From positions 3,884,501-3,948,500 of the forward strand of contig NZ_CP137636.1 of NCBI RefSeq assembly GCF_036670015.1: a stretch of DNA of 64,000 bases. Direction: 5' to 3'. This stretch comes from Niallia sp. XMNu-256. GTDB taxonomy: Bacteria; Bacillota; Bacilli; Bacillales; Cytobacillaceae. Position numbers and translations under genes: made by a program. The notes under the pieces are model-generated. The model did no database searches and was not told the origin of the DNA. It worked only from the letters and a program-made list of their open reading frames with translations. Shown here piece after piece: positions 1 to 9,595 of this stretch (the first letter of the stretch is position 1; each line of letters starts with the position of its first letter).

Positions 1-98
1 TGTCAATTAACTAGTTCTAACGATCTATAAAACTATTTACTCCATTTTTCTAAAAAACAATTAAAATTTCCAATGACAAAATAAAGCATAAAGAAAAA

Positions 99-141
99 AA
101 AAGGATATGACCCCCAAAAAGTTTGGAATCATATCCTTTTT
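99..141 (-). terminator. Rho-independent terminator at the end of the EPS operon
   Basis: Arms AAAAGGATATGA and TCATATCCTTTT form a 12-bp stem around an 18-nt loop. Read on the minus strand, the stem is followed by a long T-run, so it fits the end of the minus-strand EPS operon about 80 bp past the last stop codon. A T-rich tract on the other side makes it potentially bidirectional. Confidence 0.85.
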
Positions 142-221
142 AAAATTTTTAGTACCTGCAATTTCAGACAAATGCTTGGCCTAAATGAAATAATCATTTA
201 TGTTCGAACTTTACACACTAT

Positions 222-1397
222 TTAAATTTCTTTATGTCTCAATGACCGTTTTCTTATCTTCCTCACCACCATTAGAAAAGGACGTAATGGAAAATATAAA
301 AGATGCAAATATTTAGGCAATTTGAATGTCTGTACATCAGCATAGTTAGGATAAAACAATAGTAAACCCTTGAAGAATCTATCTGCTTTGTTCATCGACC
401 ATCTATAGCGCTTATATGATTTAGTTGAACTGATAGCCGCTATTGATTCCATTCCATTGATGAATTCCATTGAATGTTGCGCCAGCTTCCTTGCATCACT
501 TCTTTCCGTTAATTCTTTCAAATCACCTTCAATTGGAGTCCTCAATAGCTCCGAGGTTAAAATAAGCGCTTGTCCGCCTACATGACCTCTGTGATATTGT
601 TTAAGTTGCTGGATGCTTTTTTCGATATCCAATCCTTTTCTTAACATTTTATCAATATCCAATAACCAACGAAGGCGAAACCATCCATGGCGAGCTCCAT
701 GTGATACGAGATACGTAAATAAATCCTCTTCCCCTAAAAAATAAACAGGCTCGTTTGTGATTACACTGACCCTTTTACGTTCCCATAATTCATTGAAAGA
801 AGGTTCTTTAGATGGAAACGGCTCTAATCTCCAATGAATTTCCAGCATCATCTGTTTTTGTGGATGATAATAAACGATATGATGCTTTCCCCATTTCCAA
901 TCGTTCAATACGAAAGGCAATACGGAAAGTACCGGTTCTTTTTCATAGCCTAAATCGATTAGAATCTCTTCAACTCTTTCAATATGTTTTATTTGTATTA
1001 ATATATCTAAGTCTTTAGATGTCCGCAGGGAAAGATCACCATAAAGATGAGCAGCAATGACCGGTCCTTTTAAAAAAAGAAGCGGAATATGATTTTCGGT
1101 GAATAACTTGCTAAGTTGCTCCATTTCCTTGCTTAATGCAAGCATTTTAAATGTATTGAGCTTGTATTCCTTATATAAGGTTTGAAGGACAAATGAGGGA
1201 ATTCCATCAATATTCTTTAGTTTTGAATAAACCATTGGATAAACACGATGATGTCTTGCTAATTGGAGAAGTATCTCCCATTCAATATCAGGTAACCATT
1301 TTTGATGAATGGGCTCATTGTCAACCCTCATGAGTTCCAGTAATAAGTTTAATTCTTTTGATACCGTGGATAAATTAAGACAATAATCGTTATTCAT
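222..1397 (-). CDS. Nucleotidyltransferase-fold family protein (NTP_transf_5-like)
   Basis: A 391-residue protein of the uncharacterised nucleotidyltransferase-fold family common at the ends of exopolysaccharide clusters. The mark is a FLKG segment at residues 108-111 followed by R125 and KDLDILI at 128-134, the G-x...-D-x-D pattern of Pol-beta-type nucleotidyltransferases. No signal peptide or membrane segment is seen. The ATG is preceded by GAGGGAG at good spacing. It is the last gene of the minus-strand capsule operon, with a strong terminator downstream. Its substrate is not known; a role in modifying a sugar or lipid intermediate is inference from position only. Confidence 0.8.
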   Translation of the reverse strand: MNNDYCLNLSTVSKELNLLLELMRVDNEPIHQKWLPDIEWEILLQLARHHRVYPMVYSKLKNIDGIPSFVLQTLYKEYKLNTFKMLALSKEMEQLSKLFTENHIPLLFLKGPVIAAHLYGDLSLRTSKDLDILIQIKHIERVEEILIDLGYEKEPVLSVLPFVLNDWKWGKHHIVYYHPQKQMMLEIHWRLEPFPSKEPSFNELWERKRVSVITNEPVYFLGEEDLFTYLVSHGARHGWFRLRWLLDIDKMLRKGLDIEKSIQQLKQYHRGHVGGQALILTSELLRTPIEGDLKELTERSDARKLAQHSMEFINGMESIAAISSTKSYKRYRWSMNKADRFFKGLLLFYPNYADVQTFKLPKYLHLLYFPLRPFLMVVRKIRKRSLRHKEI

Positions 1398-1814
1398 CTA
1401 TACTCCCTCATCAAGTTTACATAGTAAGAATCTCTATTAAATAAAAGAAAAAGTGAACGGTACAGAACATTTCGACACAAATCTACTAAATACATTTTTC
1501 AAAAACCATTTCAATTAATAGTATATAACACATTAAACTGCTATCATAGACATTTATACCTATTTAATTTAAAAAGCCCTGTGGAAATAAATCCACAGTA
1601 CTTAATCTACATCCACCTATTCTAAAAACTTTTCCATTTTTCAGGATGACGTCTAAGTCACCCTTTGTTCGTAATCCTCCCACTTTCTAATACCTGTCTC
1701 AACATACCGAGGTTTTTTTTCGAGAGCTCGGCCATTTCATAAAAAAAAGAGAATACCATTATATACACACGGTTTAGGATACGTTCCTCTACCAAGAATT
1801 TAACTATATGACCT
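1398..1814. other. Intergenic stretch inside the EPS operon, no gene seen
   Basis: About 420 bp of AT-rich sequence between the flippase stop and the nucleotidyltransferase start. A 7-bp hairpin (CTGTGGA/TCCACAG, near 1579-1600) and a weak CCGAG/CTCGG hairpin near 1708-1733 are visible. No open frame with a ribosome binding site was found. It may hold an internal promoter or partial terminator, but nothing decisive is seen. Confidence 0.5.
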
Positions 1815-3341
1815 TTAGCTATTGTAACCCCCATGAAATATTTTTTTGAAAATAATCTCCGATTCTTTTACCTTTAAAAGGAAGTTTAATATCAGGTAAA
1901 TTATTATACCTAAAACAATTGAAATAAAGAGAGATATATGAATATTAATATTTTGGCTTATAAAACTATAGGACCAATAAACTATAATACCCATTATAGT
2001 TGAAGAGATTAAAATTTTAACAAATGAAACATATAGTTGAAACAAATTTAAAGATCCTACTTTTTTTCTTAAATTAATAAACAATAATATTGAACTAATA
2101 ATTCCTGATATACTGGTCGCAAGCGCTAATCCTCCTATCCCCATATATTTAGACAAAATAATATTAAGTATTATATTTAAAATAACAGCAATACTAGCGT
2201 TAATCATTGGAGTTTTTGTATCTTGTAATGAATAAAAGGCCCTCGATAATATTTCCCGAAGTCCAAAACCTACCATTCCTAAAGAGTAAAAAAATAAAGC
2301 ATTAGAAGTCATCATAACAGCTTGCTCGTCAAACGCACCTCTACCAAACAAAGTTAGTATTAACGGTTCAGATAGCACCATTGCTCCTACTGTAGCTGGG
2401 ATAACCAAAAAATTAATAGTTCCTATTGCATTATTAACTTTTTCTTTAAATTCTATTATTTGATTATTTGCTGCCAATTTTGAAATAAGAGGATACATTA
2501 TATGAGCTATTGATAAAACAAATATTCCTTGAACAAAACCGTTTATCTTATTTGCATAAGTAAGACTAGAAATTCCCCCTGTGGCTAATTGTGAAGCTAA
2601 TGTTCTATCAATTAAAACATTAATTTGACTAATTGAGTTACTCAATAAAATAGGCATTGCAATTAAAGCTGTCTTTTTAATATTTGGATCTTTAAATTTT
2701 AAAACAAACTCATACTTGTACCCATGTTTATGTAAAAATGGAAAAAGTACGATATACTGTATTAAAACGCCCGTAACAGCTCCGACTATTAATAATTGTT
2801 CATTCCAAAATGTACTTAAAAATATAAATAGTATTACAATAGAATGACCTATAAGTCCATTAAGAGCTGGAACTAAATAGCTGCCATGCAATCTTAAATA
2901 TGCATTGAAGAGGAGTATCCCTACAGTAAAATAACCTCCTAATAAGCTAATCTTAGTAAATTCTACTGCTGATTCTAGTGTAGTTCCTTCAAATCCTGAT
3001 GCGAATACCTTTACTAGCTGCTCTGCAAATGTTAATCCTAAAATGGTAATAAGAGTGATTATAATAAATAAAATATTAAGTAAGTTGTTAGTAAACCATT
3101 TACTTTCATGCTTTCCAAATTTCTTTTCAATATTACTGTACATTGGTACATAACTAGTAGATATCGCAGAACCGAGAAAGCTGAAAACAGCTGTTGATAT
3201 AGTTAACGAGATCAAATAAACATCTGTGGTTGTGGATGCGCCGTAAAAGTAAGACAGAACGATATCCTTAACAAATCCAAATATATTAGCTACTATCGTT
3301 ATAACTATTAATAGAGTTGTGGTCTTTTTCAAATTAATCAT
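1815..3341 (-). CDS. MurJ/MviN-family polysaccharide or lipid II flippase
   Basis: A 508-residue, very hydrophobic protein with about 14 predicted membrane segments. It has the MviN/MurJ-family look: an N-terminal segment with KDIVLSYFYGAS, a central NVLIDRTLASQL region and a REILSRAFYSLQDTKTP stretch characteristic of MurJ. In this setting it most likely flips the undecaprenyl-linked repeat unit, the job usually done by a PST-type Wzx. The family includes the lipid II flippase, but the location between an acetyltransferase and the end of the capsule operon favours an exopolysaccharide role. Strongly AT-rich, like its neighbours up to about 7.3 kb. Confidence 0.88.
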   Translation of the reverse strand: MINLKKTTTLLIVITIVANIFGFVKDIVLSYFYGASTTTDVYLISLTISTAVFSFLGSAISTSYVPMYSNIEKKFGKHESKWFTNNLLNILFIIITLITILGLTFAEQLVKVFASGFEGTTLESAVEFTKISLLGGYFTVGILLFNAYLRLHGSYLVPALNGLIGHSIVILFIFLSTFWNEQLLIVGAVTGVLIQYIVLFPFLHKHGYKYEFVLKFKDPNIKKTALIAMPILLSNSISQINVLIDRTLASQLATGGISSLTYANKINGFVQGIFVLSIAHIMYPLISKLAANNQIIEFKEKVNNAIGTINFLVIPATVGAMVLSEPLILTLFGRGAFDEQAVMMTSNALFFYSLGMVGFGLREILSRAFYSLQDTKTPMINASIAVILNIILNIILSKYMGIGGLALATSISGIISSILLFINLRKKVGSLNLFQLYVSFVKILISSTIMGIIVYWSYSFISQNINIHISLFISIVLGIIIYLILNFLLKVKESEIIFKKIFHGGYNS

Positions 3342-3380
3342 TACTTTCTAATTTTATATATCCAAAGCAGTATAAACAGC

Positions 3381-4142
3381 TTAAAATAAGGTATCCATTT
3401 TATATAAAGGGATTTTTATATTTTCAGGTATATTTTTAGTAGCAAATACTACACCCCTTCCAAAATATCCCTTCGTTGAATATACTAAATGAATAGGAAA
3501 CCTTGTTTTTGGTAAATTAAGTGCGTATTCTCTGTCAACTTCACCAATAATGAGGTATAAGTTAAATTTCCGCTTTTTTACTAAAAAATAAGAGCCTTTA
3601 ATATATGAATAATATAATGAATTGTAATTGGGATTATAAGTTCTAGAAATTAGCCATTTTAAATATGAGGAATCTATTCTATCAATGTTGTTTATATCAA
3701 CTTTTGAATTGAAGAATTTATATTTCATATGTAGCGATATCTCCCAGCTAAGCTTTCTATAACCACCTAATGAATTATCATTTGGAAAGTTATATATATA
3801 GGAATCTTTGATATTCTGATTCAGAGCTACTTTGGTCATCTTCCCAAATATTCCTTTTCCTCGATATTCTTCTAGTACAGCAGTATCACAAGGTTGATAT
3901 GCTTTATTACCATGAATATCATTTCTCCAAAAAGCTCTTGCACCAATACAGCGATCCTCATAATATGCTAATACAATAATTGAAGGGCCGTAAATGTTTT
4001 CAAAGTACTTCTTTTTAAACCTTTTTATATTAAAGTTAGATTGAAATACTCTTCTTTGTATATAAATAAAATCATTTATTGCGGTTTCAGGTAATTGATC
4101 AGACCAATAGTGAAGAATCTTAATTTCGTCGGAATACTTCAT
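3381..4142 (-). CDS. GNAT-family N-acetyltransferase
   Basis: A 253-residue GNAT protein. The acetyl-CoA pyrophosphate loop is visible as EEYRGKGIFGKM near residues 92-103, the R/Q-x-x-G-x-G/A pattern. N-terminal strands carry IVLAYYEDRCIGARAFW, a normal GNAT core. The C-terminal half has no assignment. The ATG is preceded by AAAGGGT and overlaps the end of the upstream deacetylase gene by 23 bp, so the two are probably translationally coupled. Likely modifies a sugar of the exopolysaccharide or its precursor; the substrate is unknown. Confidence 0.75.
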   Translation of the reverse strand: MKYSDEIKILHYWSDQLPETAINDFIYIQRRVFQSNFNIKRFKKKYFENIYGPSIIVLAYYEDRCIGARAFWRNDIHGNKAYQPCDTAVLEEYRGKGIFGKMTKVALNQNIKDSYIYNFPNDNSLGGYRKLSWEISLHMKYKFFNSKVDINNIDRIDSSYLKWLISRTYNPNYNSLYYSYIKGSYFLVKKRKFNLYLIIGEVDREYALNLPKTRFPIHLVYSTKGYFGRGVVFATKNIPENIKIPLYKMDTLF

Positions 4143-4941
4143 TTTTATACCCTTTCGTAATAGATTTTACGTTTCTTATTACTTGATTGTATAGATTATG
4201 TTTTCCATTTATTTTTTCGATAAAAATTTCTTGGTTATCCTCATTTTCTATCCCGACCCTTCCTATTAAATATATATTATTTTTTTTCACTGGTTTTCTT
4301 CCATCAGAGGTATACAACCTTTTATACAAATTTAGTTCATCTAACAATTTAACTATCCTATTATCATACATTCCATAAGGAAAACAAAAATCATTTACAT
4401 CAATTCCCACTTTTGTAAGTATAATTTCATTAGCTAATAAAAATTCATTATCAATCCTTTGTTTATCTATAAACCTTGCATCTACATGGTTTAAAGTATG
4501 TGCCCCAAAATTAACGATACCACTTTCATTCATTTCCTTTACCATATCCCATGTTAGGTATTCATTTTTCTTACCGATTGCACCTACTTCTAAAAATACA
4601 TTAAATTTAAGACCGACATTTTTCATAAATGGATACACTAGATGATAATTATTATAATATCCATCATCAAATGTAATTAAAATATTTTTGTTAGAATTCG
4701 CCGTCTCTTTACCTTCCAAATTATTTAAGTCCTCAAAAGTTAAAGTATTGTAGTGATTATCTATTAAATAGTGCATTTGTTGTTTGAATTTTTCGAACCT
4801 TATTTTATCATAACTGAATCCGTCTTCTAAAACCACTTCGTGATAATAAATATGCTGTACATTAGTGTTTTTAGATGATGGGAGAAAATCACCTAACTTA
4901 ACTAATATACACTTAGTTATTTTTTTTATTTTCTTTTTCAT
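4120..4941 (-). CDS. Polysaccharide deacetylase family protein (NodB/CE4-like)
   Basis: A 273-residue CE4-type protein. Motif 1 is TFDDG at residues 90-94 and motif 2 is HTLNH at 148-152, whose histidines normally bind the metal. A motif-3-like FCFPYGMYD follows at about 185-193. A short hydrophobic basic N-terminus suggests membrane association but no clear signal peptidase site. These residues are intact, so it is likely an active N- or O-deacetylase acting on the polymer or an intermediate. It is coupled to the following acetyltransferase gene by a 23-bp overlap, so one locus encodes both an acyl-adding and an acyl-removing enzyme. Confidence 0.88.
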   Translation of the reverse strand: MKKKIKKITKCILVKLGDFLPSSKNTNVQHIYYHEVVLEDGFSYDKIRFEKFKQQMHYLIDNHYNTLTFEDLNNLEGKETANSNKNILITFDDGYYNNYHLVYPFMKNVGLKFNVFLEVGAIGKKNEYLTWDMVKEMNESGIVNFGAHTLNHVDARFIDKQRIDNEFLLANEIILTKVGIDVNDFCFPYGMYDNRIVKLLDELNLYKRLYTSDGRKPVKKNNIYLIGRVGIENEDNQEIFIEKINGKHNLYNQVIRNVKSITKGYKNEVFRRN

Positions 4942-4966
4942 TTAAATCCCAACTTTATACCAGATT

Positions 4967-6181
4967 TTATCGTTTCTTTTTACTCATATATTCAATCCTT
5001 GAATATAATAATAAAAGCAAAATAGCATAAACTCTTAAATTAAAGAATAATCCTGCTGTTAAACTAGTTAGAACAAAAGCAACAATTAAAAAAAGTTTAT
5101 AATTTCTATCCTGGTTTATATTTGACTTATAAAAAAAGTAAATCATTAAAGTATAAAAAACAAATCCCATTAAACCATAAAATAGCAACATATAACCTAG
5201 ATCAAAATCAGTTTGGGCAGATTCTATTATTTGATAATTATATGGTCCTAACCCAATAAAAAAATTTAGTATATTACTATTTTTAATAATGTCTAAAAAA
5301 GTAGTATATTTATATTCCAAGGAGTTATTTAAACCACTAGATACATCAAATAACCTTAAATCGGAAAAACCCAATTTTCCAAAGATTACTACCACACAAA
5401 GGATTATTATTGGCAGGATTGATATAAATAGAGTGAATCCCCTTCTTTTTAAACCTTTTCTACTAATCTGTATAATCATAGATAACACTAATAAAATTGA
5501 AGCTACAAGAAACCCCGTCCTTGATCCAGTTAAAATTAACGAAACAAGTATTGTTAAAAGCAACACAGAGAATAATTTCAAATTAATTTTTTCATTAAGC
5601 TTTAAACTCAAAACAACTCCTAAAAAAAATACTATAAACTGTCCGTAATTGTTAAAATTAATAAAAACTGAACCGGCTCTAAAATTTTCCAACGAGGAGT
5701 ACTTTGATGAAACTGATAAATGAATGCTATCCCAGTAAATTGCTCCTAAAAGTTCGTTCATTCCAAACAATTTATAATATTGGAGTACAGCGATAATGAA
5801 TATTACTGTAAAGATGCTTGACCAGAACCTTACAAAAAAAGATTCATTTATTTTTATATTACTGATAATTAGTATTATTAGTATATATATAGATACTCTA
5901 GATAGTTCCTTATATGCACTATTAATATTAAAATAAAGTGATGGTTCGATAATAATTTGTAAAAGAAGTAAAAAAATAATTGATAGAAATAAAAATGTTA
6001 GTTTAGGTACATTTAACTTCCAATTATTTCTCAACAAAATTACTATTAAAAAGAATATCATTACAAGAATATTATAAAAAGTAAACTTGGTGATCAGGAA
6101 AAAAACAATCATTATAGACATAACTATATATATGAAATGCTCTAAGTCAAAATACTTTTTGTATTTAATCATTTTATTCAA
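4967..6181 (-). CDS. Wzy-like O-antigen/EPS polymerase
   Basis: A 404-residue polytopic membrane protein with about 11-12 hydrophobic segments and a large extracytoplasmic loop around residues 150-185. SRTGFLVASILLV lies just after the mid-point; this SRTG motif is common in O-antigen polymerase/ligase families. Sequence divergence is normal for this class, so the call rests on topology, the SRTG motif and operon position between a glycosyltransferase and a flippase. Predicted to join undecaprenyl-linked repeat units on the outer face of the membrane. Extremely AT-rich, consistent with a horizontally exchanged serotype-specific gene. Confidence 0.78.
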   Translation of the reverse strand: MNKMIKYKKYFDLEHFIYIVMSIMIVFFLITKFTFYNILVMIFFLIVILLRNNWKLNVPKLTFLFLSIIFLLLLQIIIEPSLYFNINSAYKELSRVSIYILIILIISNIKINESFFVRFWSSIFTVIFIIAVLQYYKLFGMNELLGAIYWDSIHLSVSSKYSSLENFRAGSVFINFNNYGQFIVFFLGVVLSLKLNEKINLKLFSVLLLTILVSLILTGSRTGFLVASILLVLSMIIQISRKGLKRRGFTLFISILPIIILCVVVIFGKLGFSDLRLFDVSSGLNNSLEYKYTTFLDIIKNSNILNFFIGLGPYNYQIIESAQTDFDLGYMLLFYGLMGFVFYTLMIYFFYKSNINQDRNYKLFLIVAFVLTSLTAGLFFNLRVYAILLLLLYSRIEYMSKKKR

Positions 6182-6264
6182 ACTTTCTATGTGAAAACTT
6201 ATTACAATTGATTACTTCCGAAGTAGTAACAGAGTTTAATCTTTTAGTCATTACATAAACTCCT

Positions 6265-7335
6265 TTAAATATAATCAATAATTCTCTTAAAGTTGGTTTG
6301 ATTATTAATTTTATAATTTTGTTTTGTATAATTACTATCATTATTTAAAATACGATAGATTTTTTCGGCTAAATCATCCTTATTAAATGGATCGAAAAAA
6401 TCTACATTAGGATATCCATCCAATACCTCGTTTGCAAATGGTAAATCTGATGCAAGGATAAACCCCTTATGCATCATTGCCTCAAGCAATGGTAATCCAT
6501 ATGTTTCAATATATGAGGGGAATAGCAAAACTGAGTTAGTGTACATATCAAATACCCGTTCTCTTTTCATAGTTCCTTTAAATTCAACCGGGAGTTTAAA
6601 ACTCTTAACCTCATTTCTTATGTTGCATATATGATCATTTTCATCACCATTAAGCGTAAAAATGATTTTAAACTCTCCGGAATATTTCTGTTGCAATATT
6701 TTACATGCCTCAATTATTATTCCATGATTTTTATATTTTGCCGGCCCGGCTGGATAAAAAAAGGTTGAACAAGACTTTTTATTTGGAACAAAGTATTTTT
6801 TAACGGTAATTTCGAATTGGGGCGGCACCACAATAATATTCTCTTTTTTTAGTTTAGCCTTTTGTAAACACGCTTCTCTCATCCATTCTGTTTGTACTAT
6901 GACTCTTTGTGCTTTCTTCATTGAATTAGTTATACTACGTCCAATTATATTTTGATACACCCAAAGCAATCTATTTTCTTTAAAACTAAATTTATATTTA
7001 ACAAAAGGCAAAGATTGATGAACATATATCACTTGAGGCACCTTAGTTTTAGGAATCATAACATTTTGAAATGATATGATTTTGTCTACCTTATATTTTT
7101 TTACTAACCTTGGTGCTATAAGATAATCAAAAAATAGTCGATGCATCCAACTTTTTTTTATCCAGGGGAACCTTAAGACTTTTATATTTTCAGATTCATG
7201 CAATTTGGGCTTACTCAAAATAAAAAACCATTTGATTTGCTTATCATCATATGATTTAACTTCATTATAAAATTCATGTAATATTGACAAAGCCCCTCCA
7301 TGTTCTGCAGGAACATCAAAAACCATTATATTCAA
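6265..7335 (-). CDS. Glycosyltransferase family 4 protein
   Basis: A 356-residue GT-B fold glycosyltransferase. The GT4 donor-site signature is E-x7-E within SYIETYGLPLLEAM near residue 280, preceded by a typical GPAKYKNHGIIIEA segment near 190-205. The N-terminus carries EHGGALSILHEF, the usual GG-loop. It has no membrane anchor beyond amphipathic patches and should act on the cytoplasmic face, adding one sugar to the lipid-linked repeat unit. Donor and linkage cannot be read from sequence. It starts 7 bp after the CapG stop codon, in the same operon. Confidence 0.88.
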   Translation of the reverse strand: MNIMVFDVPAEHGGALSILHEFYNEVKSYDDKQIKWFFILSKPKLHESENIKVLRFPWIKKSWMHRLFFDYLIAPRLVKKYKVDKIISFQNVMIPKTKVPQVIYVHQSLPFVKYKFSFKENRLLWVYQNIIGRSITNSMKKAQRVIVQTEWMREACLQKAKLKKENIIVVPPQFEITVKKYFVPNKKSCSTFFYPAGPAKYKNHGIIIEACKILQQKYSGEFKIIFTLNGDENDHICNIRNEVKSFKLPVEFKGTMKRERVFDMYTNSVLLFPSYIETYGLPLLEAMMHKGFILASDLPFANEVLDGYPNVDFFDPFNKDDLAEKIYRILNNDSNYTKQNYKINNQTNFKRIIDYI

Positions 7336-7341
7336 TAAAAC

Positions 7342-8466
7342 CTACTCTCCCCAGACCGTTCTATTTACATAATCAGTATAAGATAAAATAATCCTAAGCA
7401 CCTTATCCGACACATTAGGCATACTATAATCTTCAACAAGCCTTAATGTACCTCTTTCTTGCGTTTCTAAAATTTCAAGTCCCTGTAAAATCCTTTCTTT
7501 CTGTAAACCAACCATCATAACCGAAGCTTCTTCCATCGCCTCTGGCCTTTCATGAGCTTGTCTTATATTAAGTGCTCTAAATCCAAGAATAGAAGATTCT
7601 TCACTGATCGTTCCACTATCACTAAGCACCGCTTTGGCCTTAGTTTGAAGTTTCACATAATCATTAAAACCTAAAGGCTTCATCGTTTCGACTAGTGGAT
7701 TAAATTCTATCCCTTTAGTATTAATCATATTTCTAGTTCTAGGATGTGTACTAACAATTACAGGTAGATTGTACTTCTCTGCAACAGCATTTAAGCTATC
7801 AACTAAATCTAGAAAGTTTATTTCCGAATTGATATTCTCTTCTCGATGAGCTGATACAACAAAGTATTTTCCTTCTTCAAGTCCCAAAGTCGCTAATATA
7901 TCTGAACTCTGAATGTCGTCTTTTCTCGAGTTTAGCACTTCAAACATCGGACTTCCTGTTTTAATTACTCTATCAGATGGGAATCCTTCTCTAAGGAGAT
8001 ATTCTCTTGCAATATCACTATATGTTAAGTTGATATCTGCTGTATGATCAACAATTTTCCTATTTGTTTCCTCTGGTACTCTCGCATCAAAACATCTATT
8101 GCCCGCTTCCATAGGGAAAATCGGAATATGCCTTCTTTTTGCAGCAATTGCACATAAGCAACTATTTGTGTCCCCAAGGACTAAAAATGCATCAGGTTTT
8201 ACCTCTTCCATAATTGGATCTATTTTAACTAAAATATTTCCTATAGTTTCTACTGCTGTTCCAGTAGCAGCATTAAGAAAGTAGTCTGGTTTTTTTAAGT
8301 TAAAATCTTTAAAAAACACTTCATTTAATTCATAATCATAGTTTTGCCCTGTATGAACAAGTGTATGTTCTATTGCATTTGACTCTTCTAGCTTATTTAT
8401 AACAGCTGACAATCTAATAATCTCTGGTCGCGTACCAACGACTGTCATGACCTTTAATTTCTTCAT
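7342..8466 (-). CDS. capG: UDP-N-acetylglucosamine 2-epimerase-type enzyme, CapG/FnlC
   Basis: A non-hydrolysing UDP-HexNAc 2-epimerase, 374 residues from the ATG at 8466. A TTG one codon earlier is possible, but the GGAGG is 8 nt from the ATG. Motifs: GTRPEI near the N-terminus, LGDTNSCL near residue 97, MEAGNRCFD near 120, SAHREEN near 206 and SDSGTISEE near 283, the usual UDP-binding set. It follows CapE- and CapF-type genes without a gap. This triad makes UDP-N-acetyl-L-fucosamine in Staphylococcus and E. coli O26, which makes CapG/FnlC more likely than plain MnaA/WecB. The last step is the C2 epimerisation giving the L-fuco product. Confidence 0.9.
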   Translation of the reverse strand: MKKLKVMTVVGTRPEIIRLSAVINKLEESNAIEHTLVHTGQNYDYELNEVFFKDFNLKKPDYFLNAATGTAVETIGNILVKIDPIMEEVKPDAFLVLGDTNSCLCAIAAKRRHIPIFPMEAGNRCFDARVPEETNRKIVDHTADINLTYSDIAREYLLREGFPSDRVIKTGSPMFEVLNSRKDDIQSSDILATLGLEEGKYFVVSAHREENINSEINFLDLVDSLNAVAEKYNLPVIVSTHPRTRNMINTKGIEFNPLVETMKPLGFNDYVKLQTKAKAVLSDSGTISEESSILGFRALNIRQAHERPEAMEEASVMMVGLQKERILQGLEILETQERGTLRLVEDYSMPNVSDKVLRIILSYTDYVNRTVWGE

Positions 8467-8469
8467 CAA

Positions 8470-9579
8470 TTATACCTCCACGAAGTAAGTATCCGGCCTG
8501 TCCGGATCAAAACATTCATTTGCCCACATTATGGTTACGAGATCACTTTCTCCTAAATTTACGATGGAGTGTGTATATCCAGTAGGAATATCTACAACCT
8601 GTAGTTTCTCTCCACTCACTCTATATTCGATGATTTCTTCAGAATCAATCTTTCTAAATTGGATTAAACCTTCTCCGCTTACAACTAAGAATTTTTCATT
8701 TTTTGTATGATGCCAGTGGTTTCCTTTTGTAATCCCAGGTTTTGAAACATTTACAGAAACTTGCCCTCTTTCAGGAGTTCTCATAAATTCTGTAAAGGAT
8801 CCTCTATGGTCAGTATTCATTTTAAGATCATAAGAAAACTGATCCTCTGGCAAAAAGCTTAAGTACGTACTATAAAGTTTCTTTGTTAAAGGATCCTCCA
8901 TATCAGGAATACTTAAATTTTCTCTGCCCTCCTTAAAGCTTTTTATAAGAGCCGCTAATTCCCCAAGTTTAATATTATGTGTTACAGGTACAACACAGTA
9001 GTCATCCCGCATAGTTGGATTCCCCTCTAAAGCTCTTAAAAACTCTTCTAAAACATCATCTATATAACAAAGGTTAAGCTCTGCATTTGGATTGTTGACC
9101 TGAATATCTAAACCTCTAGCTATGTTGTAACAATAAGTAGCCACTACAGTATTATAGTTAGGCCTACTCCATTTGCCAAATAAGTTAGGCAGTCTATATA
9201 CATAGATTTTTACATCAGTTTCTTTCCAATAATTAAATAGTAAATCTTCTCCAGCCTTTTTACTTCTTCCATAGGGATTATCCTTTTCTGCTTGAATTGA
9301 AGAAGTAATAAGAACTGGAGCCCTATTATCGTGTTTCCTTAATAATCCTAGTAATTGAGATGTTAGATTAAAATTACCTTCCATAAACTCTCTTTCATCT
9401 TTAGGCCTGTTAACTCCAGCTAAATGAAATACAAAATCACATTCTTTTGTATATGTTTCAAGTAATGAAGGATCACTTTCCCTAGTAAATTCAAATATAT
9501 TGTTATAACCTCTATTTTTAAGTTCAGCGATAAGGTTTTTCCCGACAAACCCTTTCGCTCCTGTAACAAGAATATTCAT
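8470..9579 (-). CDS. capF: Bifunctional UDP-sugar epimerase/reductase, CapF/FnlB
   Basis: A 369-residue two-domain protein. Residues 1 to about 245 are a short-chain dehydrogenase fold with GAKGFVGKN at 7-15 and a YGRSKKAGE (Y-x3-K) active site near 107. Residues from about 260 form a cupin with GNHWHHTKNEKF near 286-297, whose histidines bind the metal. This NAD(P)-SDR plus cupin layout is diagnostic of CapF, which C3-epimerises and then reduces the CapE product to UDP-6-deoxy-L-talose derivatives. The stop GTA-TAA directly precedes the capG start region, indicating tight co-translation. Confidence 0.93.
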   Translation of the reverse strand: MNILVTGAKGFVGKNLIAELKNRGYNNIFEFTRESDPSLLETYTKECDFVFHLAGVNRPKDEREFMEGNFNLTSQLLGLLRKHDNRAPVLITSSIQAEKDNPYGRSKKAGEDLLFNYWKETDVKIYVYRLPNLFGKWSRPNYNTVVATYCYNIARGLDIQVNNPNAELNLCYIDDVLEEFLRALEGNPTMRDDYCVVPVTHNIKLGELAALIKSFKEGRENLSIPDMEDPLTKKLYSTYLSFLPEDQFSYDLKMNTDHRGSFTEFMRTPERGQVSVNVSKPGITKGNHWHHTKNEKFLVVSGEGLIQFRKIDSEEIIEYRVSGEKLQVVDIPTGYTHSIVNLGESDLVTIMWANECFDPDRPDTYFVEV

Positions 9580-9595
9580 CAGTTAATACCACCCT

